NCBI GenBank assembly: GCA_958295605.1
Contig: OY282500.1
Location: forward strand, 5,278,608-5,342,607
Direction: 5' to 3'
Origin: Ajuga chamaepitys
Lineage: Eukaryota > Streptophyta > Magnoliopsida > Lamiales > Lamiaceae
DNA: 64,000 bases
Each line of letters begins with the position of its first letter. The stretch's first letter is position 1. The position numbers and the translations under genes are program-made. A model generated the notes under the pieces. That model had not been told where the DNA came from. It did no database searches and saw nothing but the letters and a program-made list of their open reading frames with translations. This document shows positions 1 through 11,411 of this stretch, one piece after another.

Positions 1-409
1 CCATTTGTCATTTTGTCACTATTTGTATTAAAAGCAATTACAAATATTAACATCAAACAACCGATAATTTGGTAATTTGATGATATCACTTTTGATTTAG
101 AATTAAGAGGTCTTAGATTTTAGATCCATGCTTATTCATAAGTAAAATTATAATGTAGCTTTCTCTATAAACATGGAAACATGAAATCCATATTAACCGA
201 AAAATAAAAATTATGAGAGGCTTTATGAATAAAAAGACCTTGTAAAATTTGCAAGTTAAGTATGATCTTTTAATATTGGAAAAAAGAAGAAAATTGCGAC
301 TTGCACTCATAAATGACACATTGTCAGTATTCACTTCTTCAAAGAACACGTCATATTAAAAAGATGTAGAATTCGTAAAACAAAAAAGTTGCAACATCCT
401 TTGAAAAAG
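1..409. other. AT-rich intergenic DNA
   Basis: No gene, RNA or clear repeat boundary is recognisable. The short open frames here have AT-driven composition and no family motif. Confidence 0.5.
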
Positions 410-452
410 GGCAAAAACTTGGGTGCATAAGATGCACCATAGTGTTCTTACG
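410..452. repeat. Solo left end of a Mutator-like MITE
   Basis: The sequence begins GGCAAAAACTTGGGTGCA and continues into ATAAGATGCACCATAGTGTT. It nearly duplicates the left end of the complete element at 565-1162. No matching right end belonging to this copy was found, so it is either truncated or the remnant of an outer copy into which the 565-1162 element inserted. Confidence 0.55.
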
Positions 453-564
453 TGTATATATAGATATTGGAATCTCAAAAGTCAGGTTATGCTAAATTCG
501 AAAAGCATTGCTTGAATTTCAATGTCAGCACAGGTCATATATTTTTTTTTAATATAAATTCAAA

Positions 565-1047
565 GGTAAAAATTTGGGTGCATAAGATGCACCATAGTGT
601 TATTGTACACCTTGTGGACCCCACCGGTTCAGTCCAAAAAAATGCGCGGTTCAGACCAGTTCGAACCGGTTCAGACCGGTCTGAACCGCGCCAATTATTA
701 TTATATTATTATTGCGCGTGCGCATATGTTATATATTTAATGGTCTGTTTGTTGAACACTAAAAGCAAGTGGTCTGATGGTATTTAATACAGTCTTAAAT
801 ATCTCAACATTGAGGCATCATAACGTATACTGTCAGGCATCATAACGTATACTGTATCGAAATATTAAATATACTGTGCGTATTGTAAGTTGGAAAAAAT
901 AAATATTTCGCAATATAAAACAAAACTTAACTAAAACAACGTATACTGTCATGCAACATAACGTATACTACATCGAAATATTAAATATACTGTCAGGCTT
1001 TATAACATATACTATGCCCGCGCCTGTTTTGTGATTTCAAACAGACC

Positions 1048-1088
<41 letters not shown>

Positions 1089-1162
1089 CGCGCAATAATC
1101 TTAAGTGGGCCCCACAAGGTGTACAATAATACTAATGTGCATCTTATGCACATGAGATCACT
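565..1162. mobile_element. Mutator-like non-autonomous MITE, 598 bp
   Basis: Terminal inverted repeats of about 50 bp pair 565-630 with 1100-1162; the shared core is GTGCATAAGATGCAC followed by TATTGTACACCTTGTGG. The element is flanked by TAAATTCAAA at 555-564 and 1163-1172, a 9-10 bp target-site duplication typical of Mutator-like elements. The outer end GGTAAAAATTTGGGTGCA matches the ends at 410, 18836, 19635 and 50590. Inside are GC-rich palindromes built on GGTTCAGACCGG (640-690), several copies of AACGTATACTGT (815-1020) and an (AT)n run (about 1052-1084). There is no transposase, so any movement would need one in trans. Confidence 0.8.
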
Positions 1163-1172
1163 TAAATTCAAA

Positions 1173-1379
1173 TGGTCTGCCTTAATTTGCAAACGTTGTT
1201 TCTGCAGTTTTTTTTTAGTACAATAGTATTGTTTTGTAGTTGAATCTTAGAAAAATGAGTTTCAAATTCGGTGGAGGCTGGCAAGGACGCCCAACCCCGC
1301 CACCCGCAGTGAATAATTTAAGCTAGAGTTACACGGGGCTTGGGAACCCCCAGACAGTTCGGGAGTTGTGTGATTTCAT
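1173..1379. other. Spacer before LINE remnant
   Basis: No feature could be assigned. It may include diverged LINE sequence upstream of the first recognisable endonuclease codons. Confidence 0.3.
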
Positions 1380-3145
1380 TGCATGAAGTAGCCCGCTATT
1401 GTCTTTCTTTTTGAAACCATGAGCTCTACAACATCTATTGACAAGTTCAAGGAACGTCTCTCTCTTTTTGGTATTTTGGTTCCATCCAGGGGCCTCTCTA
1501 GTGGTTTAGGGCTACTGTGGAGAAAAGATGTAGATGACACTATGCGCCTTATGTCTGACCGCTTCATAGATATTGTGGTCTCCTTTGCTTCTAACTTAGG
1601 TCGTATTATAGACTATTATGGTGAGCCTGACATTTCACAAAGACGTCCAGCTTGGCGACCATTTTCCGTCTCTCTATGAGCATTCTAATATTATGTGGCT
1701 CTATGTTGGCGATATTAAGAAGTTCTTTACCCGTCTGAATTTATTGGTGCTAGCGCTTCTTGGAAAATGCATATTTTTCATGAAGCACTTAATAGTTGTG
1801 ACCTCTCGAACCTTGGTTATGTTGTTGATAAATTTACTTGAACCCCCTTCTACCTTTTACGCAAATCTAACGGGCTGACCTTGACAGAGCAGTTGTGAAT
1901 TCCTCATGGTGTCAATTATTGCTTCCATCACTGTGCGTAATCTCCCTACAACAATCTCTGACCACACAATGCTTTATGTCAACTTCTCTAGCCATCCGTC
2001 ATCTGGTCCTCATCATCACTCTGTCAAAACTTTCCGATTTAATGTATTGTGGGTTAAATTGTCAAAATTAGAGGAAGTTATTTAGAATGTGTGGCCCTTC
2101 TGATTAGATGATTTTTTGCACCAACTCGAGCATTGCGCTCTAGGTCTCCTTCAATGTGGGGTGGGGCGGCCAACTCCGATCCCTTAAGAAGGAAATTGAT
2201 ATAGTTCGATAAAGGTTATCCGAGCTAAAGAAAGGTTTTATCTCCTCGGTTGTTAAGGAGGAGATTGCAAGCCTTTAGTCACGGCTTGAGCTACTTCTGG
2301 ACAAACAACATTTGGTGTGGAGCAAGGAGCCAAACAACATTGTCTACGAGTAGGCAATATAAATACCTTACTTTTTCACGCTCACGCTAGGAACAGCGGG
2401 AGGTCAACCATATTGATTTCTTGAAAAATCTTGCGAGGGTCCCTTACTATGCTCTCTCACTTTGGAGACGTTTTATCATCATCCCACCCTGACCCATCCC
2501 TAATCGAGGAAGCCCTACAACGAGTCAGGCCGAGGGTTACGTCTAAGATATCCGCTGCTATTTCTAAACCCTTCACTGGAGATGTTTTATCATCATCCCA
2601 CCCTGACCCGTCCTTAATTGAGGAAGCCCTACAACGAGTCAGACCGAGGGTTACATCTAAGATATCCACTTCTCTTTCTAAACCCTTCGATAGGGACGAG
2701 GTTCAGAAAGCCCTAAAAGAAATGCACCAGTTCAAATCCCCCGGACTTGATGGTATGAATCCTGTGTTTTTTTTAGACTATGGCACATAGGTGGTAGTGA
2801 CATTATCAATTTTTTTCTGCATGTTCTTAATTTTAACCATCTTCCTCCAATTGTGAATAACACTTTCATTGTCTTGTTTGCAAGATTGAAAGGGCGGGTT
2901 TAATCTCTCAATTTTGCCCTAAAAGACTGTGCAATGTCATATATAATCTTATTTCCAAAGTTCTTGCTTATAGGATTCATCTGTGTCTTCGTATATAATT
3001 CTGATTCCCAATCAGCATTTATCACGGGTAGACTTATTACTGATAATGTGCTCATAGCTTATGAATTGCATCATTTTATGAAACTTAAGAAGAGTGATAA
3101 ACAGGGTCTCATTTCTATCAAGCTAGATATGTCGAAAACTTCCAA
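1380..3145 (+). pseudogene. Degenerate LINE (L1-type) ORF2 remnant: endonuclease and start of RT
   Basis: Broken reading frames resemble plant L1-type ORF2. At 1390-1680 the text reads VFLFETM, then SRGLSSGLGLLWRKDVD, then YYGEPDISQRRPAW in a shifted frame, which matches the apurinic endonuclease region in order. At 2690-2770 the segment EVQKALKEMHQFKSPGLDGM is the characteristic run into the RT domain. At 3010-3140 the segment QSAFITGRLITDNVLIAYE and the following KLDMSK match the next RT block. Many stops and frameshifts separate these pieces and the RT catalytic centre is missing, so the copy is dead. A 117-bp tandem duplication lies inside it. Family assignment is by motif reading only. 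Confidence 0.75.
2462..2695 (+). repeat. 117-bp in-frame tandem duplication in LINE remnant
   Basis: Two adjacent copies begin GGAGACGTTTTATCATCATC (2462) and GGAGATGTTTTATCATCATC (2579). The 117-bp period is a multiple of three, so 39 codons (from GDVLSSSHPDPSLIEEALQR onward) are repeated without breaking the frame. Confidence 0.9.
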
Positions 3146-4394
3146 AGGAAGTTTGTTAGTTAAAATTATTTTAATGGATAAGGATTGTCAATATGCATAA
3201 GGATTACAAATTCTAATCCAATATTAACATATCCTTATCATTGAAACAAGAAGTAAGAATATATATATGATAAAATATAAATCAATAAGGTAAAAAATAA
3301 AAGAGGAAAACCTAGTTGCGTGGTGACACATTATACAACACCTTGTGAAATTCAGGTTTCAACAGATTGAATCTCATTCTATGTTTTTGTTTATGTAATC
3401 GTGCTATTTATGTTTGATGATCTGGCCAATTGTTAGACATTTTAGGCTTAATAAATCGATATCTAAGAAGGAATTTGTTAATAGGCCTATGACATATGAC
3501 ATAATTATTCAATAGAACTGATAAGTTTGAAAAATTATGGGGATGCTAGTCTATAAATCTTTTGGGGGGTTACGTGTATAGTAGTTAATCGGAGACGGTG
3601 GTTCTTGCACATAATCTATGGTTTATTCGCTCCGAGAGGGGTCGAAACTACCTTTGTATTTGTTTTATAAAAAATAGATTTCAATTTAAAGATTCAATTG
3701 ATCGGGCATTAATCGGTAGTGATACATAGTTAAAATCGAAACCTAGAATATTATTGTTAATTGACTTCTTACATTACTTGCTTACATCTCTACTTTAGTT
3801 GTTTAGTTCTTAATTTTAGCTATTCAGTTATCAACACAAATTAATTTTCGATTGTTTAGGTAAGGTCAAATAATTAGGATCACGGTACCTAAAATGGTTA
3901 GTTGCTTAGGATCAGCCTTGATAATCACTAGCTATAGTTGCGTCCTTCACTTGCGGTAGTACTAAGCTAAGTTTAGGTGAACAACAATTGCCAATGAACG
4001 TTATAAGTACTTTTTACCTCCTCTAGTTTGCACAAGTTTCAAACAACACACATGCATATGTATCAATTCCAGAGGATATATATGTATTCATTCTACTACG
4101 GAAAGACAATTTAGCCCCTTTGGCTTCAACACAAACTGCATATTTCGTTTGTGTTACAATTTTTGTTATTGCTAACAACTTAAGGTTAAATAATCATTTA
4201 TAGCATTTAGATTAACATGTCATATTCTAACATGTCATAAGTCAGAGCACTCAAGCATATAAGCAGATTACTTTTATTGCCAACTTTGTCGGTACGACGC
4301 ACAAACATTGCATATTTTGAACACCTCTTTATCTATGTAGTCGTATTTACTAAGGAACTGACATATGCACAAAATAAACTTTTCTACTCAAACA
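3146..4394. other. Gene-free stretch, part resembling Athila-type LTR debris
   Basis: No coding feature is supported. The part at 3440-3990 contains phrases such as GCTCCGAGAGGGG and a run of ACTTGCTTACATCTC-like words that recall the 3' half of Athila-type Ty3-gypsy LTRs. A related text occurs at 36300-36860. Boundaries could not be found. Confidence 0.35.
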
Positions 4395-5569
4395 CTAGCC
4401 TAAACCATGAGAGACTAGCAATGAGCCTGAAACCAAGTTCTTCCGGATGTCCAGAATATGCAGTACATTCTTCAGCAGTAGCTCATTTCCAAAACTTAGC
4501 TTCTGTGCTACGTCCCAAACACCTGCAATCATAAAAGAAGCATAATTTGTCATGTGAAGTTTCCTTCCTGAGGCTGGAGCATAAGTTGAGAATGCATCCT
4601 TGTCGGAACAAACATGATGAGTAGCTCTGATATCAATATACCACTTGCATGGGTTATAAACTAAATTAGGTTCAAATAACGCCATTGACATGTCCCTGTC
4701 AGTTAGCTCTCAATGCTCGTTGTCATGTTCCGTCATATTAAAATTTGGCTGCTTTCCCTTTCCTCTGTTCTTCGGCTTTCGGCAGTCCTTCACCATATGG
4801 TTCAGTTTACCATAATTGTAGCAATTCCTAGTAAACTTTTAAAAAATTTCATGTTGTTTACCCTTTTTAGTTTTGGTGTTGTTTGTGTTTCTTGCAAGAA
4901 GGGCTTTGCTCCAACAAGTTATTCCTCGCTTCCATCGAAATCTTCGTGGACTTTGAATCAAACTTGTGTTTGTCTTCTTCAATTTGCAACCAGGCCACTA
5001 AGTTTTGAAGATTTGTCTCAATTCTCTTATGCTTGAGATAATTCTTGAAGACCATCTAACCCCACATCAACTTCTTGATCAAAGCAACCACTTGGAAGGC
5101 AAGTAGGAATTTCATGCCCTTTGCATCGATTTCATGCATAATCAACTAAAATTATTGTATTTACTCCATCACGGTTCGTGAATAAACCATTGGGAATTCT
5201 AAGAATTTTACCACCTCGAACGTTTTTGTTCCAGCATCCTTGGTTTTGTACTTTTTCTCCAAAGACTTCCAAAGTTTCATATAGGACTTCACACCACTAC
5301 ACTTGTTGTATAGTAAGTCCCTAAGTTCATTTAGGACATAGGCGTAGAAAGTCACCTTAACCCCATGCCATGAATGCACCACACTTTGTAAGTTGGTGTC
5401 TTTCTTGCCAACAACTGGCGGGTCATCCTTTAGACACTTCACCAGGCTCAAAGTAGTAAGATAGAAAAATATTTTTGTTGCCAACATTTGAAGTCGACTC
5501 GGAGAATGTCTATGGCTTTTCAGCTTGAACAAGTGCAACAAGAATGGTGGTACGAGAAGTGAACGCCAT
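4395..5569 (-). pseudogene. Degenerate Ty1-copia gag-protease remnant
   Basis: Read on the minus strand, three broken open frames line up with the N-terminal half of a copia polyprotein. At 5569-5161 the gag region includes FFYLTTLSLVKCLKDDPPVV, then YVLNELRDLLYNKCSGVKSY and LWKSLEKKYKTKDAGTK. At 5055-4867 a further gag piece includes NLVAWLQIEE. At 4691-4395 the protease region reads WYIDIRATHHVCSDKDAFST, followed by GNELLLKNVLHILDIRKNLV. The usual D-S/T-G-A protease signature appears as D-I-R-A, so even the active site is altered. Integrase, RT and RNase H are absent downstream, so the copy is 3' truncated. Confidence 0.8.
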
Positions 5570-5639
5570 TGGACAACGAAGAGGTATGTTAATCTTGTGA
5601 TTGTTAGTGCAATGATATGGTCCAACATCGAGTTGGATA

Positions 5640-6330
5640 TAAATAGACTCGAACCGATCTAAGCTATAACAATATGACTTGAACTAGACTGGAACTCGAA
5701 CGGGATGTGGATAGTTGGGGCGAATAAAACTCTCTCCACAAGATAAACACGTCCCTTATTAGTGTTCACAGTGCATAAATAATATCTCGCAAGATAAAAG
5801 ATACAACATATATGTCTTCAAGATAGCAGCACTTTCAAATCTATCTCTCTACAAGATAAAGAAACACGTGCCATCTTAATTTTCTCGGTGCAGACGTAAT
5901 ATCTCCCAAGATAAAAAAAATATACGACCGGATACGTCTTCGAGATAACAGCACTTCTGAATCTCGAAGCTCCAGAAAACTGGATGAGACGCTGGAACTG
6001 GATACAAACTTGTGTATGAGTGTGATGAGAATACAGAATGTAAGACTTTGTGCACCAATTTATAGGGCTCCACTCTTGTAGGAATTATTACACTCTAGTT
6101 AGTGGGCTAATGGGCCATTTATGAGGTGTGTAGTCTCCAAACACTACCCTACTATCTTAGGTACTGGTCACTTTCTAGGTGTTAAGACACCTTTAAATGC
6201 TACTTCCATGAGTTCCACAAAATCACATTTTACTGAGTTGACCAAAGATGAGCCAAAACAGGCTCGGCCGGCCATGGCCCAAGCTCAAGTCTAAGCCCAC
6301 GCTCACACGTTTGTGGGTCTCTCACCGGCG
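5640..6330 (-). repeat. Probable LTR/leader region of the reverse-strand copia remnant
   Basis: This lies directly upstream (minus strand) of the gag remnant. On the minus strand it has a TATA-like CTATAAATTGGTGC near 6055-6065, followed by a transcript-leader-like stretch. It contains an imperfect tandem duplication of about 115 bp starting at 5730 and 5845 (both begin CTCTCT then ACAAGATAAA and end near AGCAGCACTT/AACAGCACTT). No clean TG...CA ends, primer-binding site or second LTR could be fixed, so the call rests mostly on position. Confidence 0.4.
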
Positions 6331-6469
6331 GTCCACTTGTATATGATTGTAACTACACTACTTAATTATATTTAAAGTGGTTTAAACAACATTGATTAAG
6401 CATTGGGGAGAGTAATCACTCCTCTTCCCACTTAACCACTACCCACATATGTGACTTTACGAATTTCAA

Positions 6470-6836
6470 GGGTTAATATCAATTTTGATCTCATAACTTT
6501 TCGCTCGTACCTTTTGGACCAAAACATAATTAAGAATTCAATTTAGTCCCTTATTAAAAAAATTGCTCACAATTGGTCCTTTTTTGGCTGCCAGCGACCA
6601 AATATTCTGGGAAATGTTGGTCACGTGACAAAAAACTCGTCAGATTTAGATTACAGTGTCACTGGCCCACATGCACTTTCCTAGTTGATTTGGTCGTCGA
6701 TGGCGAAAAAACATGACCACTTGCGAGTGATTTCTTAAATTAGGGGGCTAACTTGAATTCTTTAACTATTTTTGGGGCAAACGCCTATGAGTGAACTGTT
6801 ATGGGACCAAAATTTTAGCCGCAAATTCAACATAGT
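6470..6836. mobile_element. MITE or foldback element with about 100-bp inverted repeats
   Basis: The left arm (from about 6473, with TTTTGGACCAAAAC and GAATTCAATTTAGTCCC) pairs with the inverse of the right arm (ending about 6833, with CTAACTTGAATTC and GGGACCAAAATTTT). The arms cover most of the element, leaving a loop around 6600-6720. Exact ends and target duplication are uncertain; superfamily not assigned. Confidence 0.6.
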
Positions 6837-7769
6837 TATATGTTGCTATCAATTTCTCACTCATCGAAAACTAATTTGAGAAATTGAAAACGTAGTTTTT
6901 TAATTTATTATGTAATTCTTCACAAATTAAATTTAAGTCACATATAAATCGGCTCAAATCTTGCAACACCCATTTAAATTAATCGATTTCCCAAACACTG
7001 TAGTATATTATATTGTCTCATACAAACAACTTTTCCATTAAATGAAATACCACATTCTATTATTAAATGAAGATGTCATGAATTTCCATTCCCCAATATA
7101 ATTTACCTTTCTTCCACAGTCAACAGTGGAGAAAAAGCAGGACTGAAAAGGTAAGGGGTAAAAGTTAATCCAATTTTACTACAAAAAATGGCTATGATTA
7201 AACTATGATTAGTGGAGATCTTTTTAAGTAGCGACCTGGATTCTTATAATTTAATCTTATGTTTACTGCACCTGTCTGAATCTTTACAGAGCGCATGGCA
7301 AAGTGCAGCAGCCAAAAGGAGGGTCAGAGCTTTTCCCACTTCACATATATTTTTTTTTTTAATTGAATTATCTAATTAACAAGATAATTAAGTTTATTTT
7401 ATTTTTTATTTTTTTTATTTTTTTATCACATAATATATTAAGCTTCAAAGAGTGCTCCTGAATCTGCAGAATTCACTTCTTACAGCCCCACCAAGCTGAC
7501 CAAAAAGCCTTATCTTCTCAAACTACCAGTTGTATTTCTGTCAATACATACGCACATACATATATTTATATAAAAATCATAATAATATTTTATTAAATTC
7601 TTCATTTGAAATAACATGTTTCCAAGTACATCACAGTTTTTGCTGTTTTTGTGCATTAAAATATGAACCCTCTTTTCATGATTTCTATATAAGCAAGTAC
7701 TCCAACCAACATCTTATAACTAATTTGAATTTTGGTATACTCCTCCCATTCCCAAACCAACTAGCTAGC
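6837..7769. other. Upstream region of the bHLH gene
   Basis: AT-rich intergenic DNA with poly-T and poly-A runs around 7330-7430. No coding feature. It probably holds distal promoter sequence of the bHLH gene, but no specific element can be defended. Confidence 0.4.
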
Positions 7770-7778
7770 TATATAAGG
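7770..7778 (+). promoter_or_regulatory. TATA box candidate for the bHLH gene
   Basis: TATATAAGG lies about 400 bp upstream of the bHLH ATG. Together with the proposed leader intron it would give a spliced 5' UTR of roughly 300 nt. Other TATA-like runs occur in this AT-rich DNA, so it is only a candidate. Confidence 0.35.
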
Positions 7779-8085
7779 TATTTTATTCAATTGGAAAGAA
7801 GTATATATCCTGTGTTTATCTCCAAAACCGATTCCCTTTCTTTCCTTTTCGCGTCGTGTATTTAGTGTTTTTTGGCCTTTTCATCTTTGTAAGGTATTGA
7901 GCAGTTACATGAATTTCTGCTTTTGTCTCGGTTTTGGAGATAGACAAAATTTTGCAGCTGAAACTGACGTTAGCAATGCCCCCTTTCCTTCAAGCTTAAA
8001 TTTTCTTGAAGCTGCTTCTACTGGATTCTTCCAATAACAATATTTAAAAATATATCGTCATTTTTCCTCTTCAACGTAGAACCAG

Positions 8086-8164
8086 GTATGCATATCTCCT
8101 TCGTTTTCATATTCCATACTGTCTAGTTCTTCAATTCATTCTTATTTCTCGTTGTTAATTTTAG
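8086..8164 (+). other. Possible 5' UTR intron of the bHLH gene (79 nt)
   Basis: The sequence ACCAG|GTATGC at 8081-8091 is a good donor, and a pyrimidine-rich run ending TTAATTTTAG (8164) is a good acceptor 10 nt before the ATG. Size and AT content suit a plant intron. No transcript evidence is available. Confidence 0.4.
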
Positions 8165-8174
8165 AAAAACACAA

Positions 8175-9377
8175 ATGGATAATGTCGATTGGAGTACTGA
8201 ACTTGAAGAAAGCTTGATAATGGCGGGTAGCGCAAAGGGAGTTGTTAACGCCCCGAAAGATAGCTACATTAATCCAGTGCAACAGGTTCACAAAACTGAT
8301 TTATTATTCTCTAATGCTTTCCCGCATTGGAATTCAAGATCGGGCCCTAGTAGCAGTTGGGAAATCGCCATTAGTGGAGGAAAAACCAGTGACTATAGGA
8401 CCAGCAGGCCTGTCACATTAAACAGCAACGCGCAAATCGGCCCCATTCTTGATTACGGGATTTCAAGCAATTCGATGAAGCCCGAGATTTCGACAAACAC
8501 GGGCTCTTTCGAGTCGCTGGATTGCTTGCTGTCTGCCTCACCCAGCCTGACGGATACTACGACATCAGTAGAAGATGACGGGATTTCCCTCTTCTTCTCC
8601 GATCCTAAAAGCGTGTGGAATTTCAGTACGATGAAATCAGTTCCATCTTTTTCGTCATCATCTGACATCACAAAGCCTGGGAAACTTATTGAGACAATTT
8701 CACAGACACAAGAAGATCATATCACCCGTACTCGATCCAGATCTTCAGTTTCTACTGATAATCACCAGCCTAATCCGAACAAGAGAAAAAGAGAAGGAGC
8801 AAATGATCACAATCATCCCATTAAGCATCAACATCTTGATTTTCAGTCAAACAACAGCAGTTTCCAGAAAAAGGAAAAGCATCTGATTTCATCATCAAAC
8901 ATCAATTTCCAGCAGCCGAGCTCATCAGGATCCTCGGCCGATGAGCCGGACGCAGAGGCGATTGCTCAGATGAAAGAGATAATCTACCGGGCCGCAGCGT
9001 TCAGGCCCGTGAACTTCGGGGTAGAGCCCGTGGAGAAGCCGAGGAGGAAGAATGTTCGGATATCGAACGATCCACAGACGGTTGCAGCAAGGCAGAGGAG
9101 AGAGAAAATAAGTGAGAGAATTAGGGTTTTGCAGACACTGGTCCCCGGTGGAAGCAAGATGGATACTGCGTCAATGTTAGATGAAGCTGCAAATTATCTC
9201 AAGTTTCTGAGATCACAGGTGAAGGCGCTAGAAGCATTGGGCCCCAACGTTCATCCAACGGTCAATAATTTTCCAGTTACTGCAAATCTTGCATTTTCAC
9301 CGTTTGTTAACTACGCATTCTCCATGCAGCAACCCCAGTTTTCGATTCATAATCCCAATCCAGTAAACAAAAGCTGA
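8175..9377 (+). CDS. bHLH87-like: bHLH transcription factor, bHLH87/HECATE/INDEHISCENT-like
   Basis: This is a single uninterrupted frame of 400 residues with an ATG start. Residues 1-265 are serine- and asparagine-rich and low in structure; a basic patch NKRKRE near 202-207 may be a nuclear signal. Residues 266-290 (MKEIIYRAAAFRPVNFG and following) form the conserved block that precedes the bHLH in bHLH87/HECATE-type proteins. The bHLH spans about 291-350: basic region RRKNVRISNDPQTVAARQRR, helix 1 EKISERIRVLQTLVPG, then loop and helix 2 with MDTASMLDEAANYLKFLRSQ. In the basic region the glutamate that contacts E-box DNA in most bHLH proteins is alanine (AARQRR instead of AERQRR), as is usual for the HECATE/IND relatives. 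Family members are nuclear regulators that usually act as heterodimers. The exact orthologue is inferred; subgroup placement is more secure than the name. Confidence 0.93.
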   Translation: MDNVDWSTELEESLIMAGSAKGVVNAPKDSYINPVQQVHKTDLLFSNAFPHWNSRSGPSSSWEIAISGGKTSDYRTSRPVTLNSNAQIGPILDYGISSNSMKPEISTNTGSFESLDCLLSASPSLTDTTTSVEDDGISLFFSDPKSVWNFSTMKSVPSFSSSSDITKPGKLIETISQTQEDHITRTRSRSSVSTDNHQPNPNKRKREGANDHNHPIKHQHLDFQSNNSSFQKKEKHLISSSNINFQQPSSSGSSADEPDAEAIAQMKEIIYRAAAFRPVNFGVEPVEKPRRKNVRISNDPQTVAARQRREKISERIRVLQTLVPGGSKMDTASMLDEAANYLKFLRSQVKALEALGPNVHPTVNNFPVTANLAFSPFVNYAFSMQQPQFSIHNPNPVNKS

Positions 9378-10910
9378 GATTAATATTATTTTCAGGGGAC
9401 AAATTTTTTTCTTTTAAAAAAACAAGTCCCTTTTAGTTTATCGATTTTTCTGATGTAGGCATGGGGTGTACTTTGAGATAAAATGGGTAATTTTAACTCT
9501 GACTTTTATCATCATTAGATCATGATGTTGTGTGTTTGAAAATGCATTTTTACTTTTTCTCTAAAAGTTGAAGAATCATTATTACGAAATGATGATTATT
9601 GTTGGTACTTGTTTTGATTTAAGCGAACAAGATATAGATCTCTTTAATCATCAGTATAATCATGACCCCCACAATGCAAGACCCAAAAGTTGCTTCAGTA
9701 AGTATGTATATATATTACTACTATCTTTTAGTGGCTTTTTCCTTCTAAGAAAAGGAAGAATATTAAGCAGTTTTAGCATTCAACTTTTTCACAAGAATAT
9801 TCTCGCTTCTTTTTCACAAGAATATGATATGGGTTTAAATTATTTCATGAGATCATCTATAACATTTTACGTAAAATTACTAATATAAAATGGTGGAATG
9901 AAACGACGATCATATTATAAAGGATTTTAAAACAGGTAAAATGACATGTTAAGTGTACATTATATTTTAAAATAATCAAAAATAAAATAAATGTAACTAC
10001 TTCATAAAAACACAATAGGCGACGTGAATATCCCATGAGATCATTTGTTACATATTTGTGTTTTACTATATTTATCAATCGATACGTGTATTAGATGACA
10101 TCACGAATTAATGTATCATACATTGAATTTAGTGTAAAAGAAGATGAAATGCCTATCGTAACAGAGAATTCACATCGCGTGAATATTATCATTTTTTGTC
10201 ATATGTAGGAGGAATTTTTATACCCTGACCTTTAAAATAAAAATAATGATGTCTCTTAATCGACTTAGCACATAATAAGTTAAACTGTGCCATCACAGTC
10301 AATAATGTTAGGAGCTTACAAATATAAAAAAAAAACCAAATATATGTGCCAATGGTCAAGTAAGTTCCCTAATTGCTGGTTGATGTCCTGTTTCAAATAT
10401 ATAAGGTGTCTGCTTAAGACTGAGTCAAACTTGGGTAAAGGAATTAATGAATGTGCTTTATTAAGATTCGATCCTCTAAATCTACTGAGATCAATTTAAA
10501 ATAAACAGACTCATACTGTGTTATATCCCCCTTTATTTTAATACATAAAAACTTTAGAGGTAAGAATTCCGTCTAGGACCCATAACCTTTTAATTTCATG
10601 TCAAGGGTCATGTCGAACTAAAAGTTTTAAAAACTTGCAGTAATGTTTTATATATATATATATATACACAAAAATCAAGTGTAATTCACATGTCAAATAG
10701 GTAAAATTTCTTACTTTAAAAAAAAATGAATTCTAAAACTCTTAATAAAAATAATTCTAAAGGATGTTAAATTAAAATTCAAACATACTAAACCAAAACC
10801 CATTCAATCAAGAGTCAAACAACGTGTCAACCATGATTATTAAAATAGATTTTGGTCACTTATGCATATCTAAAATCCAGGAAAAATTTGTATTTTTAGG
10901 CCTAGAAATT
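9378..10910. other. bHLH 3' UTR and AT-rich intergenic DNA
   Basis: The first 200-300 bp is probably the bHLH 3' UTR. The rest shows no coding, RNA or bounded repeat feature apart from a short (TA)n near 10650. Confidence 0.45.
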
Positions 10911-11255
10911 AAGGTCACTTGCAAATTTAGTTTCATTTTCGCCGGAAAAATCAAACTCCATCCAAAGAAACACGTGATTTTCACATAAGTTCAAAAATCA
11001 AGGAACTCCTTCCTATGTTCGTGGCTGAGGTACATGGTGCAATCTGAAAACAACATCTTGCTGACTGAACTTATAAAATGAAACATCTTACTCAAGTCAG
11101 ATTGCGCCATCCTAGTTATAAATGGATGGATATCCTTAATTTTCGAACTCAAGTATTTTATCCAACGAAGAAAAAGGACTAAAGTTGTGGAAATTTGTGG
11201 GACTTTAATTTCAATAGACTATTCAAATGAGACTAAAATTACAAGTGGCTCTAGC
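10911..11255. mobile_element. Diverged MITE-like inverted-repeat element
   Basis: GGTCACTTGCAAATTTAGTT at 10911 pairs with the inverse of the sequence ending ACTAAAATTACAAGTGGC near 11250. An inner inverted pair, GGTGCAATCTGA (about 11035) and TCAGATTGCGCC (about 11097), adds a second stem. Ends are approximate and no target duplication was resolved. Confidence 0.45.
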
Positions 11256-11411
11256 TTATGTGACTACTATTACCTGCTCAATAAAAAATCATGTCTTCGA
11301 TGTGCAAAACTTCTTAATTCTTCTTTTTCCTTGAATAAGTGAATTGTGCATTGTTGATCTAATCCTTGAATCTATGTTTGTTTGAAGTGCTGGACTCGTT
11401 AGGGTGACGCA

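Noticed and set aside
4620..4640. AGCTCTGATATCAATATACC as a reverse-strand copia primer-binding site
   Set aside because: It lies inside the protease codons (the IDIRATHH segment on the minus strand), so the likeness to a tRNA-Met site is incidental.
7530..7865. 111-residue open frame just upstream of the bHLH gene
   Set aside because: It spans the TATA candidate and leader, has AT-driven composition and matches no family. An upstream peptide cannot be excluded, but nothing supports one.
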